Shown: positions 7,925 to 14,910 of the stretch, one piece after another
Layout of the letters: each line of letters starts with the position of its first letter
Position numbering within the stretch: position 1 is the stretch's first letter
Assembly (NCBI GenBank): GCA_051010055.1
Contig: JBPCVY010000027.1
Location: forward strand, 1-15,426
Origin: CAJQND01 sp051010055
GTDB taxonomy: Bacteria; Pseudomonadota; Alphaproteobacteria; Rhizobiales; CAJQND01
Length of the DNA: 15,426 nucleotides
Direction of reading: 5' to 3'
The notes under the pieces: model-generated
Told to the model about the DNA's origin: nothing
Databases searched by the model: none
The model's input: only the letters and a program-made list of their open reading frames with translations
Position numbers and translations under genes: made by a program

Positions 7925-8869
7925 CTAACGCAGCTTGGCGGTATGCTCGGCCACCTCAGCGGGGTTTCCGGCCGGGTCTTTGAACGCATTGGCGACAGAG
8001 GTCCGCAATGTCAGCTCGCCCTTTTTCTCCAGCTCGTGGAGATGAGCCATGGCAATTTCCATTTCCTGGGCGGCCAACGCCTGGTTGGTAATGCCAGGAG
8101 CAGCAATTGCCGGTACGTGGATGGTTGTAAGGCCGGTTTTGACTGCATAGTCGTAGAAATTTTTCTGGATACCCGGGATTTCTTCGGCAGGTTTCCACGC
8201 TCCCGCCTTCAGGAACGCCGGCGCCCACTGAAACTCAATGCCAATGCCCGTCTGGTTACCCTTATCGTCCCGCTGCCAGAACATTACGCCGGGCACCTGG
8301 TTCGGCTCGTCTGACGCAACTCCGCCGACCTCAAAAGCCTTTGAGTTCATCCAAGCGTCATGGATCGTGTAGTCTAGGATGAAAACCGGACGATCCGGTA
8401 AGACCTTGTCGAGATCATGCTTGGTCGGCCAGCCGCCATACTCCACCTGGTTGAAGCAGAAACCGAGGATCAGTTCCAAATCAGGGTTTTCATCGGCGTA
8501 GGCCTTGATCTTGGCCAAAGCCTCCATTTTGTTCTTGATGCCAAAGACCGATACGCCGCGCTTTGTCCAGCCCGATGCAATGAGGTGATCATGGGCGCTG
8601 ACAAAGCCGGGAAGCAACATCTTACCTGCAAGATCAATAACTTCAGCGCCTTCACCGGCAAATGCCTTGGCGCCTTCCGCATCACCCACATAGACGATTT
8701 TATCGCCTCTTATCGCCACGGCCTCAGCCCAGGGCTGCTTTTCGTTCACGGTGTAGACCTTGCCGTTCGTGAACACCTTGTCGGCGCTTTGGCTGTAGGC
8801 AGCGCTGGCGAACGCAAGGGACATGAAAATAAGCGCGTATAACAATTTTCCTAGCTGTCGAACGATCAT
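7925..8869 (-). CDS. Amidohydrolase, N-terminal fragment (314 residues)
   Basis: This is the part that would be translated under normal stop recognition. It contains the signal peptide, the N-terminal beta-sandwich piece with the repeated 'AVAIRGDKIVYVG' motif of composite-domain amidohydrolases (about residues 50-62), the strand LLPGFVSAHDHL with the HxH metal pair, and the first part of the barrel. It lacks the lysine, two histidines and aspartate needed to finish the metal centre, so it is expected to be inactive and probably unstable. Confidence 0.6.
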   Translation of the reverse strand: MIVRQLGKLLYALIFMSLAFASAAYSQSADKVFTNGKVYTVNEKQPWAEAVAIRGDKIVYVGDAEGAKAFAGEGAEVIDLAGKMLLPGFVSAHDHLIASGWTKRGVSVFGIKNKMEALAKIKAYADENPDLELILGFCFNQVEYGGWPTKHDLDKVLPDRPVFILDYTIHDAWMNSKAFEVGGVASDEPNQVPGVMFWQRDDKGNQTGIGIEFQWAPAFLKAGAWKPAEEIPGIQKNFYDYAVKTGLTTIHVPAIAAPGITNQALAAQEMEIAMAHLHELEKKGELTLRTSVANAFKDPAGNPAEVAEHTAKLR

Positions 8870-9346
8870 CGGTGAAACTTCTCCCAGTCAAAAGTTGTAC
8901 ATTCCGCCCAGGCCAAGAACTATTTCCCGGGTTGTGTCAGGTGTCTTCCGGTAAAGCTTTGGAAGCACAATTCATGCGCAGGCCCGCTGCTGCATATTGC
9001 GTTTTGCGGCCGGATTTTTCCTCCTCCTTCGGCCCTAAACGCTTTCTGGCGATTGAAAGATTTCGAATGCGCCAATCGAATTCCGGTCAATTTTTCCGCA
9101 ACTGGTGCCGCATCTTTTTACTAAAAGATAATTTCCAAAGCAGACTATTCCTCGACCGAGCCCCAAAACACTCATTTGCCTCTGGGGCAAGTCAATTTTG
9201 CTCCAGATATTTGCTTTTATAGGCCTTTTTTGAATGTAGATTTTATTCGCAGCAGTCAATTTTTGTACAAAGCACGACTTGCAGGGCACACCAAAACCTA
9301 CGTCCTGCCCTACGATGAGGTGAGCTGAGAGGTGTGCGCCAGGAAT
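8870..9346. other. Gene-free spacer, 477 bases
   Basis: This stretch separates the amidohydrolase gene from the SlyD-like gene; both are on the minus strand. It is richer in A/T than its flanks, especially 9100-9270. It should contain the amidohydrolase promoter and the end of the apr transcript, but no convincing terminator or promoter was found. A 6-bp inverted repeat GCCCCA (9160-9165) / TGGGGC (9183-9188) has a 17-base loop and no T-run. An open frame at 8872-9222 (plus) has no recognisable protein features and is not called. Confidence 0.6.
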
Positions 9347-9856
9347 TCAGATGGGCAGGGTTAAGGTGGCATCAATGGCGGCGACGCCGGATTCTGCCCC
9401 GCCTTGTTCGACCTCTTTTTCGGTGGCGTTCCGCACCGTCAGTATCTCGAGCTGGAAAACTACATCTCTGCCGCATAGGGGATTGTTGCCATCCACTGTA
9501 AGTGTTTTGTCATCGATCCTGGTGACGATGAAGTTCCGGGTCTCGCCCTTGTCATTCTCCATGGTGATGGTCATGCCGATTTCCCGGTAATCTTCGGGAA
9601 CATTCTCCAAGCGGTCGGTGAACACCAGCGTTTCGTCCCTGGGGCCGAAAAGCCGGTCACTGTCGATGGGAACTTCAATGATATCGCCTGCAGACTTTCC
9701 CTCCAGCTGGTCAAGAACTTCAGACGCCAATGCCTCGTTGTGGCCGTGGATATATCCAAGCGGGAATTCGATTTCAGTGAGAACCTGGCCGGATTTCTTG
9801 TCGATCACCTTGTAGGTAAGTTCCACAAACTTATCGTTTTGGATGGTTTCACTCAT
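9347..9856 (-). CDS. slyD: SlyD-like FKBP-type peptidyl-prolyl cis-trans isomerase
   Basis: A 169-residue cytoplasmic prolyl isomerase/chaperone. The N-terminal FKBP portion contains 'FPLGYIHGHNEALASEVLDQLEGKSAGD' (about residues 31-58) and 'LFGPRD' (69-74). Between about 78 and 115 lies the insert ('insert-in-flap') region that gives SlyD chaperone activity. The closing FKBP strand reads VDGNNPLCGRDVVF where the usual form is VDxNHPLAGxxLxF, followed by EILTVRNATEKE. The histidine-rich metal-binding tail of E. coli SlyD is absent. The ATG at 9856 lies 15 bases after the stop of the 116-residue protein, so the gene is most likely the last of the apr operon. A role in folding Apr subunits or their partners is an inference from position. 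No clear ribosome site is seen, so translation may be coupled. Confidence 0.85.
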   Translation of the reverse strand: MSETIQNDKFVELTYKVIDKKSGQVLTEIEFPLGYIHGHNEALASEVLDQLEGKSAGDIIEVPIDSDRLFGPRDETLVFTDRLENVPEDYREIGMTITMENDKGETRNFIVTRIDDKTLTVDGNNPLCGRDVVFQLEILTVRNATEKEVEQGGAESGVAAIDATLTLPI

Positions 9857-9871
9857 GGCAAACTTTAGCGC

Positions 9872-10222
9872 TTAGAAAATGGATGCGCCGAAAATCCTGA
9901 CGTCATCGCCTTCATAGCCAAGCACCAGCCTGCCCAGCCATTCGCCTTTCTTTTTGGTGCTGCGCTGCCTGTAAAGAACAGAAACATGCTCACCGCGGCG
10001 GATGATGCCGAGCCGGTCGATTTCTTCGGAAAGGTTCCTGGTGAGATCGCTGGTCGTGAACTGTCTGCCGACCTCGACTTCATTGAGGGCAAGCTTCAAC
10101 GGTTCGGCAAAGTTCTTTACGAAGTCGCCGTAATTACCAGCGTTGGAAAATTTGACCAGGTCAAGCCACATAGGGTCCGCAAGGGCGACAATCTCCTCAT
10201 CGCTTCTTTCAATGATGTTCAT
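9872..10222 (-). CDS. Unrecognised 116-residue protein between aprA and slyD
   Basis: I do not recognise this family with certainty. The protein is small, soluble and without signal or membrane segment. Visible features: an N-terminal acidic helix (SDEEIVALADPMWLDLVKFS), an aromatic-rich stretch (NAGNYGDFVKNFAEPLKLA, about 28-46), a polar helix, then two strand-like segments 'HVSVLYRQRS' and 'RLVLGYEGDDVRIFGASIF' at the end. The order of helices followed by curved strands, ending in 'EG..VRI.GASI', loosely recalls NTF2-like folds, but this is weak. The ATG at 10222 is preferred; ATG 10240 and TTG 10246 are in frame but have no better ribosome site. It lies 81 bases after aprA and 15 before slyD on the same strand, so an accessory role for AprBA is the natural hypothesis. 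Confidence 0.72.
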   Translation of the reverse strand: MNIIERSDEEIVALADPMWLDLVKFSNAGNYGDFVKNFAEPLKLALNEVEVGRQFTTSDLTRNLSEEIDRLGIIRRGEHVSVLYRQRSTKKKGEWLGRLVLGYEGDDVRIFGASIF

Positions 10223-10303
10223 TCGTATACTCGTAATCATGTGCAAGGGTCGCTGGCAGCGCCATGCATACCGTTAACCCGACTTCAAACCGGGTGGATG
10301 CCA

Positions 10304-12217
10304 CTAGCTCGCCTTCGCAGTTTTCTTTTGCTTCGCGGCGCTTGGTTCATCTTCGTCCGCATCAACCAGGTGATAGCAAGGCGCTTTTTCCATGGTGTAT
10401 TCACCGGTGTCCGGATCACGGCGCGAAACGGTCAACACGTGCCAGTTTTCATCATCCACCTTCATGGCGTCACCCCGGTAATAGTATCCGGGCCACCGGG
10501 TCTCCTTGCGGAACAAAGTGTGTTGCGTGACGCACTCAGCTGTGCGGTGGCGGTGTTTCAGTTCCCACGCCCGCAGCAGCTCATGGAGATCCTCGGCTGC
10601 CAGGCATTCAAGATCCTCTTCCATGATCTTGAGTTTCTTCAGGCCGATATTGAGGAGCTTTTCGTTGGTCATGTAACTAACCGTCACGCCGCCGCAATAT
10701 TCATCCATCAGCTTTTGCAGCCGGTCTAGGCCTTGTTTTGGATGGATGTAGCTGGGACTTACGGTGCCGGCCACAATTTCATTGCGGTATTTCTTGTAAC
10801 GCTCCATCGGCTTGTAGATTTCGTTCTTGCGAGATTCGACTTGCTCGTCTGACACAAGAATGCCGTCTGCCTTGCCGTCGTCGATGTATTTGCAGGCAGC
10901 CTTCGCTGCAAGCCGGCCTTCGGTAAACGAGCCAGACGAAAACGCGTGGGGCGTGCCGCCGACCGCATCACCTGCGCCGAACAGGCCCTCAATTGTCATC
11001 ATCCGGTTGTAGCCCCAGAAATATTCCGGCGGCGATACATCTTCCGGCCCACTTGCCCAGCCGCCGGCACCGGTTGCATGAGACCCCATTACATAGGGTT
11101 CAGAGGTGGTAAGTTCCGGGTTTTCGTTCTTGGGGTCCACATCAGTGGCTGCCCACAAAACCGCCTGGCCAATGGTCATGCCAAGGAAATTTTCCCACCC
11201 AACCTCTTCAAGGTGAGGGTCTTGGAAGGCATGCATGGTCACCATATGGATGGGGCCGCGCCCGGCATTCACTTCGCTAATCAGCGCATGGTTGCGCAGG
11301 CAGGTGGGAATCGGCCTGTGGGTGAGATGCGAGACTTCCGGGTCGAGGTATTCCTTGCCAACCAGTTTCTGGAGTTCAGGAAACCACTTGGATTCATACT
11401 CTTCACCCAGACCGTTTTGGGTATAGGTTTTCAGGTGCAGGAAGTAGGCGCCGACCGGGCCATAGCCGTCCTTGAAACGGGCCAGCACGATGCGGTTTTC
11501 CATTTGGGTCATCTTGGCGCCCGCATTAATCATGAGCCCGTAGGCGGAGCCGGATGACCAGGGGGCGTACCAGGTGCGGCCGGCCCCTTCACCTACTGAA
11601 CGGGGCTTGAATATGTTGGACGCGCCCCCGGCGGCGACGATAACCGTTTTTGATTTAAAGACATGGTAGTCGCCGGTGCGCACATTGAACCCGACGGCGC
11701 CCGCAATCCGGTTCTCTTTCGCATCGTCCAGCAACAGGTGGGTAACGCAAATGCGGTTGAACACCTTGTCGGCTGATTTCTTGGCCGCCTCGGCCACAAT
11801 CGGCTTGTAGGATTCACCGTGGATCATGATCTGCCAGCGGCCTTCACGCAGGTAGGTCCCCGTTTTCGGGTTCCTCATGATCGGCAAACCCCACTCTTCG
11901 AACTGGTGAACCGTGGAATCAACATGCCGGGCCATGTCGAACAACAGATCTTCGCGCACTAAGCCCATGAGGTCGATACGCGCGTAACGGACATGATCCT
12001 CCGGGTTATTCTCACCCCAACGGGTTCCCATGTAACAGTTGATCGCATAGAGCCCCTGTGCAACAGCGCCGGAACGGTCGATATTGGCTTTTTCAGCCAC
12101 GACAATATTCTTGTCCTGGCCCCAGAACCTGGCCTCCCAGGCAGCACCACTGCCGCCGAGGCCTCCCCCGACGACAAGAACATCAATGCCGTCTTCTGTG
12201 ACGGTTTTGTAAGCCAT
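10304..12217 (-). CDS. aprA: Adenylylsulfate (APS) reductase, alpha subunit
   Basis: A 637-residue FAD-binding catalytic subunit of dissimilatory APS reductase. With AprB it interconverts APS and sulfite plus AMP in the cytoplasm; next to aprM it most likely works as a sulfite oxidase making APS. Family marks: FAD-binding VGGGLGGSGAAWEARFWG (about residues 16-33), 'EKANIDRSGAVAQGLYAINCYMG' (42-64), 'YAPWSSGSAYGLM', 'RPIPTCLRNHALISEVNAGRGP' and a second FAD-contact region 'GLFGAGDAVGGTPHAFSSGSF'. The fold is that of the fumarate reductase/succinate dehydrogenase flavoprotein family. Its ATG shares the A of the aprB stop (TGATG), so the two are translationally coupled; AAAGGGG about 10 bases upstream can serve as ribosome site. 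It ends in TAG. Length is typical and no key block is missing. Confidence 0.97.
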   Translation of the reverse strand: MAYKTVTEDGIDVLVVGGGLGGSGAAWEARFWGQDKNIVVAEKANIDRSGAVAQGLYAINCYMGTRWGENNPEDHVRYARIDLMGLVREDLLFDMARHVDSTVHQFEEWGLPIMRNPKTGTYLREGRWQIMIHGESYKPIVAEAAKKSADKVFNRICVTHLLLDDAKENRIAGAVGFNVRTGDYHVFKSKTVIVAAGGASNIFKPRSVGEGAGRTWYAPWSSGSAYGLMINAGAKMTQMENRIVLARFKDGYGPVGAYFLHLKTYTQNGLGEEYESKWFPELQKLVGKEYLDPEVSHLTHRPIPTCLRNHALISEVNAGRGPIHMVTMHAFQDPHLEEVGWENFLGMTIGQAVLWAATDVDPKNENPELTTSEPYVMGSHATGAGGWASGPEDVSPPEYFWGYNRMMTIEGLFGAGDAVGGTPHAFSSGSFTEGRLAAKAACKYIDDGKADGILVSDEQVESRKNEIYKPMERYKKYRNEIVAGTVSPSYIHPKQGLDRLQKLMDEYCGGVTVSYMTNEKLLNIGLKKLKIMEEDLECLAAEDLHELLRAWELKHRHRTAECVTQHTLFRKETRWPGYYYRGDAMKVDDENWHVLTVSRRDPDTGEYTMEKAPCYHLVDADEDEPSAAKQKKTAKAS

Positions 12218-12696
12218 CAGTAGTAAACCCCTTTTTTCATCTTCAGCCCGTTGGTTTCCAGAGTATGCAGGCCGTCATCGTCCATGCGGATGTACTTTGG
12301 CTCGCTGTAAAGCAGCTGACTGTCACGCATCTCTTCGTTAGGGCCGGGAACATCGGCCAGTTTGGGAATGCATGTGCCCCAGGGTTTTGTGGTGATCGGC
12401 GACAGGAAATCCTTCTCCGTGCCGTCCCGGAATTTTATCTTCCAGGCAATCGTGCCTTTTTCTTCCTCTCGGCGCACCCGGACGCTATGGCCAAGCGGTG
12501 CGAAGTCGGCATATCCACGAACGTCAATCGCAAATTGCGGGCAGGCTTTCACGCAGGAATAACATTCCCAGCACATGTCAGGCTCTATATTGTAGGCGCG
12601 GCGGTACTTCGGATCGATATGCATGATGTCCGAGGGGCAGATATCGACACAATGCCCGCACCCGTCGCATCTGGTCATGTAAACAAAGGTTGGCAT
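12217..12696 (-). CDS. aprB: Adenylylsulfate (APS) reductase, beta subunit (2x[4Fe-4S])
   Basis: A 159-residue ferredoxin-like subunit that carries electrons between AprA's FAD and the membrane acceptor. Two [4Fe-4S] motifs are complete: Cys10, 13, 16 and 20 (CDGCGHCVDICP) and Cys42, 45, 48 and 52 (CWECYSCVKACP). The rest ('...AWKIKFRDGTEKDFLSPITTKPWG...') is the AprB-specific C-terminal extension that wraps around AprA in solved structures. The start is set at 12696 (MPTFVYM) because AGAGGA lies about 8 bases upstream and this is the usual AprB N-terminus; an ATG seven codons earlier would put that ribosome site inside the gene. Its stop overlaps the aprA start by one base, and aprM ends 45 bases upstream, so the three genes are one operon. 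Confidence 0.97.
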   Translation of the reverse strand: MPTFVYMTRCDGCGHCVDICPSDIMHIDPKYRRAYNIEPDMCWECYSCVKACPQFAIDVRGYADFAPLGHSVRVRREEEKGTIAWKIKFRDGTEKDFLSPITTKPWGTCIPKLADVPGPNEEMRDSQLLYSEPKYIRMDDDGLHTLETNGLKMKKGVYY

Positions 12697-12741
12697 TAAA
12701 TGTTCCTCTTCATTCAATGATCGCTTGGAAAGCGCCTGTTT

Positions 12742-13578
12742 CTAGTAGTGCTGTGGTTTTTCGCGCTTGATACCCAGACCCATATCGAGCGGTGCATCTT
12801 TCAAAAGTTCCATGGAGTGCCGGTCACGGCTTGCAGGATCGGTTCTGTCCGCAGGTTCTGGAAGATTGTCCATGGAGCCGTCAGCCTTGGCTATCCGCTT
12901 TTGGAAGGCCGCAGCCGGCTTGAAGAACATATGGGCGAACTTCGACCAGAACACACCGCCAAAGAGAACCAGGCTGGAAACAATGAACGCCAGCAGAAAC
13001 AGTGCGCTCAACCCTTTCGCGCCCGCAGCCTGGAAAATGGACCAGAGCAATCCGAACAGCGTGGTTCCCAAGAGGGAAAGAATAAACAAATCCGCGTGCA
13101 CGATGCGGTACCAGGGGTTGCCTTCCGCTGCCACATCGACACGGATAAAGAACCAGAACCAGAAACCACCAATGCAGACCATCAACGCACCGATGTGCCA
13201 CAAAAACGGCCAAATCCCGGGTGTTGATGCTCCCGGCGCTGCGTAGAAAAACACCATCACGAACGTGGCAATGAGAAAGAACACAAAGCCGTACATTGTG
13301 AGAAGATGTGCAATTCTCCGGTGGGGATTGCAAAACTCCGCCGATGTCAGCACATCCACGGCAGCGGTCTGGGCTGCGATCGAAGCCACTTCCGAACTCT
13401 CAAGAGACCGGGTGCGCGCCTCTTTGGCCTTACGGGCGTTATCAAAAAAGTACTCAGCACTTTTCTTGTGCAACACATCTATAATGGTGCCGCCCACAAC
13501 GAGCAAAAGCATCAACAAAACAAATGCCTGCATGATACCGGCTGGTATGGCGTCCGAAAGTTCAGAAAATGGGTTCAT
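12742..13578 (-). CDS. aprM: AprM, membrane partner of APS reductase
   Basis: A 278-residue integral membrane protein directly upstream of aprB. About five membrane segments are visible, near residues 13-36, 91-113, 123-145, 163-182 and 191-213, followed by a soluble, charged C-terminal tail. AprM occurs in sulfur oxidisers that lack the Qmo complex and is proposed to pass electrons between AprBA and the quinone pool. Histidines at the edges of the membrane segments (about 91, 128, 161 and 216) could be haem ligands; this is a suggestion only. The start is uncertain: ATG 13578 follows a GTGAG 7 bases upstream, while an in-frame GTG at 13632 adds 18 residues (a Pro/Gly-rich stretch with no good ribosome site, right after a hairpin and T-run). 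I prefer 13578. It ends in TAG. Confidence 0.88.
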   Translation of the reverse strand: MNPFSELSDAIPAGIMQAFVLLMLLLVVGGTIIDVLHKKSAEYFFDNARKAKEARTRSLESSEVASIAAQTAAVDVLTSAEFCNPHRRIAHLLTMYGFVFFLIATFVMVFFYAAPGASTPGIWPFLWHIGALMVCIGGFWFWFFIRVDVAAEGNPWYRIVHADLFILSLLGTTLFGLLWSIFQAAGAKGLSALFLLAFIVSSLVLFGGVFWSKFAHMFFKPAAAFQKRIAKADGSMDNLPEPADRTDPASRDRHSMELLKDAPLDMGLGIKREKPQHY

Positions 13579-13638
13579 GACGGCGCTCACTTTGGGTTCA
13601 TCTGGTCCGGGTCGGCCAAAAGGCCAGGTCACGTACGG

Positions 13639-13657
13639 AAAAAATCCCCGGCCCGGG
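13639..13657 (-). other. Short GC hairpin plus T-run before aprM
   Basis: Read on the minus strand, CCCGGGCCGGGG (13657-13646) can form a 3-4 bp GC stem, followed by A and six T residues (13644-13639). It lies between the small ORF stop and aprM. The stem is short, so it would at most be a partial terminator or a processing site setting the ratio of the small protein to AprMBA. Confidence 0.3.
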
Positions 13658-13665
13658 CTTTGGGT

Positions 13666-13824
13666 TTAAGGTTGTTTCGGGGTTTCGTAGTCCACTTCTT
13701 TTTGGAATGGTTCCCAGATTGTCTCGTACCCGACAAAGCCCTTTTTTGTGGGCTTCAATTGCCGTGTCTTAAAATAACGTGAGTGGCCTTCGGGAACTTC
13801 TGGTGTGTCCTTTTTCTCGCTCAT
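13666..13824 (-). CDS. Small 52-residue protein at the head of the apr operon
   Basis: A complete small open frame from ATG 13824 to TAA 13666. It encodes a soluble, highly charged peptide starting MSEKKDTPEVPEGHSRYFK and containing 'KPTKKGFVGYETIWEPFQKEVDY', with no cysteine, signal or membrane segment. Reasons to believe it: a G-run (GGGGGGAT) just before the ATG can act as ribosome site, the composition is protein-like, it points the same way as aprM, and it is the first frame after the divergent promoter region. The stop is 87 bases before the preferred aprM start. I do not recognise the family. Its position suggests a small partner or assembly factor of AprM/AprBA. Automated annotation could miss it because of its size. 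Confidence 0.65.
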   Translation of the reverse strand: MSEKKDTPEVPEGHSRYFKTRQLKPTKKGFVGYETIWEPFQKEVDYETPKQP

Positions 13825-13840
13825 TGATCCCCCCGATTAG

Positions 13841-13851
13841 TTCAATCGAAA
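13841..13851. promoter_or_regulatory. Isolated ATCGA half-site in front of the small apr-operon gene
   Basis: TTCAATCGAAA at 13841-13851 repeats the core of the palindromes at 13917-13960, in the 5' region of the small ORF. It could be a further contact site for the LysR protein on the apr side of the divergent region. Only one site with a 5-base core is seen, so chance is possible. Confidence 0.3.
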
Positions 13852-13916
13852 CCTGCGAAAACGAAGTATGGAAACTTAGCTGACTTGCATAACACAAAAC
13901 AACTCCAATGTTTTAA

Positions 13917-13960
13917 TTCATCGATTGTTTTTCTATTATTAATCGATACAATCGATTGAA
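13917..13960. promoter_or_regulatory. Probable LysR operator and lysR-side promoter
   Basis: Three ATCGAT cores occur at 13920-13925, 13942-13947 and 13951-13956, with start-to-start spacing of 22 and 9 bases (31 between the outer two), so the outer sites lie about three helical turns apart. The outer arms TTCATCGATTG (13917-13927) and CAATCGATTGAA (13949-13960) form a near-perfect inverted repeat, and CAATCGATTG (13949-13958) is itself a perfect palindrome. On the plus strand TTGTTT (13925-13930) and TACAAT (13947-13952) are spaced 16 bases apart and make a plausible promoter, with the -10 box inside the operator. This layout fits autoregulation by the LysR protein encoded just downstream, and possibly activation of the divergent apr operon. 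Confidence 0.6.
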
Positions 13961-13965
13961 TTGCC

Positions 13966-14862
13966 ATGACTTTGGATCAGTTGAAAATATTTGTCGAAGT
14001 CGCCGACCGCGGGCATGTGACCCGGGCTGCAAAAGCTCTGGGCTTGAGCCAGTCAACCGTATCATCTGCAATTGCCAATCTCGAAGGCAACTACGAAATC
14101 CGGTTGTTCGACCGGGTAGGCCGCGGCATCCGGTTAACCGGCAATGGCAAGGTTTTCCTGCGCGAGGCCCGTGCGGTTCTTAACCGGGCGGCGATGGCCA
14201 AGTCGGCTCTGCAGGACCTTGCCGGCCACCCCGGCCCTGTTGCCATTGGCGCAAGCCAGACAATTGCAGCCCACTGGCTGCCACGCCGGCTCGCAACATT
14301 CCATGCCGCCAATCCTTTGGTGCGGTTAGATGTGGTTATCGGCAACACTCATGACATCGAGACAGCAGTTGTTGAAGGAAGGGTAGATGTTGGACTTGTT
14401 GAAGGCCCTACCGAGCATCCTTCTCTGGTGCGCCGGCACATCGACTATGACCAGCTTGTTCTTGTGGTTGCCTCGAACCAGCCATCGCCGGTATACGGTC
14501 AAGGAGAGCTCGATCTTCGGGCTATCAATTGGGTTATCCGCGAGGCGGGCTCGGGCACCCGGCGCGGCCTTGAGGATTTGGCATTGCTTGAAGGCTTGTC
14601 GCTTAATGACCTCAGCATTTCCTTGGTGTTGCCGGCTAACGAAGCCATCCGTGAAGCAATTGAAGCCGGCGCGGGCGCAACAATCATCTCCCGGCACGTG
14701 GTTGCATCCGCCATCGAGGAGGGTAGGCTTCGCGAAATACCCATTGAATTGCCAAATCGGGAATATGCGCTCGTCCTTCACCGCGAGCGCCACATGACAG
14801 TAGCGGTGCGTGAATTGATCAATCGCATTTTGGGTGATGCTAATCAGACAAATGCGCGTTAA
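13966..14862 (+). CDS. LysR-type transcriptional regulator
   Basis: A 298-residue regulator with the standard LysR plan: an N-terminal winged helix-turn-helix (about residues 1-60; 'RAAKALGLSQSTVSSAIANLE' is the recognition region), a linker helix, and a periplasmic-binding-like effector domain (about 90-290) with 'VAIGASQTIAAHWLPRRL' as its first strand-helix. It is divergent from the apr operon with palindromes between, the classic arrangement for a LysR protein that controls its neighbour and itself. The effector could be a sulfur compound such as APS or sulfite, by analogy with CysB/Cbl, but this is inference. No ribosome site precedes the ATG, and the predicted -10 box implies a leader of only about six to eight bases. 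A PAPS-reductase-like gene begins 48 bases after its stop, possibly in the same transcript. Confidence 0.9.
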   Translation: MTLDQLKIFVEVADRGHVTRAAKALGLSQSTVSSAIANLEGNYEIRLFDRVGRGIRLTGNGKVFLREARAVLNRAAMAKSALQDLAGHPGPVAIGASQTIAAHWLPRRLATFHAANPLVRLDVVIGNTHDIETAVVEGRVDVGLVEGPTEHPSLVRRHIDYDQLVLVVASNQPSPVYGQGELDLRAINWVIREAGSGTRRGLEDLALLEGLSLNDLSISLVLPANEAIREAIEAGAGATIISRHVVASAIEEGRLREIPIELPNREYALVLHRERHMTVAVRELINRILGDANQTNAR

Positions 14863-14910
14863 CTTAAACAAAGAACCCAAGCGCCGGGGCGGCGAAAAAG
14901 GTGGCAGGTT

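Larger units (their letters stand above)
7109..8869 (-). pseudogene. YtcJ-type amidohydrolase interrupted by an in-frame amber stop
   Basis: Read through a single TAG (7925-7927), this frame encodes one secreted metal-dependent amidohydrolase of the YtcJ-like (Amidohydro_3) family, about 585 residues, the normal family size. The halves join with no frame change: the N-terminal part ends '...AEHTAKLR', the TAG is codon 315, and 'KYNSDMLSVWGVKIHPEGN' follows at once. The metal-site residues are divided: HDH (His93, His95) before the stop; Lys328 (GVKIH), His380 (GTHVDG), His410/411 and Asp478 (SISADVP) after it. Neither half alone could form the expected site. A signal peptide (about residues 5-24) directs export. 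A GGGAGAAG upstream of the ATG at 8869 supports the start. The change is a substitution, not an indel. Possible explanations are recent gene loss, a sequencing error, or suppression of the stop. Substrate unknown. Confidence 0.82.

Noticed and set aside
7925..7927. TAG in the amidohydrolase read as pyrrolysine or as a reassigned codon
   Set aside because: aprA and aprM in the same window end in TAG at their normal family lengths, no pyrrolysine genes are seen here, and the neighbouring interrupted gene has TAA instead.
8872..9222. Plus-strand open frame in the spacer before the amidohydrolase
   Set aside because: It has no ribosome site or domain pattern, its composition is not protein-like, and it starts within the likely promoter region.
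9304..9361. CCTGCCC and GGGCAGG copies near the slyD stop as a terminator
   Set aside because: The arms are separated by more than 40 bases and no T-run follows.
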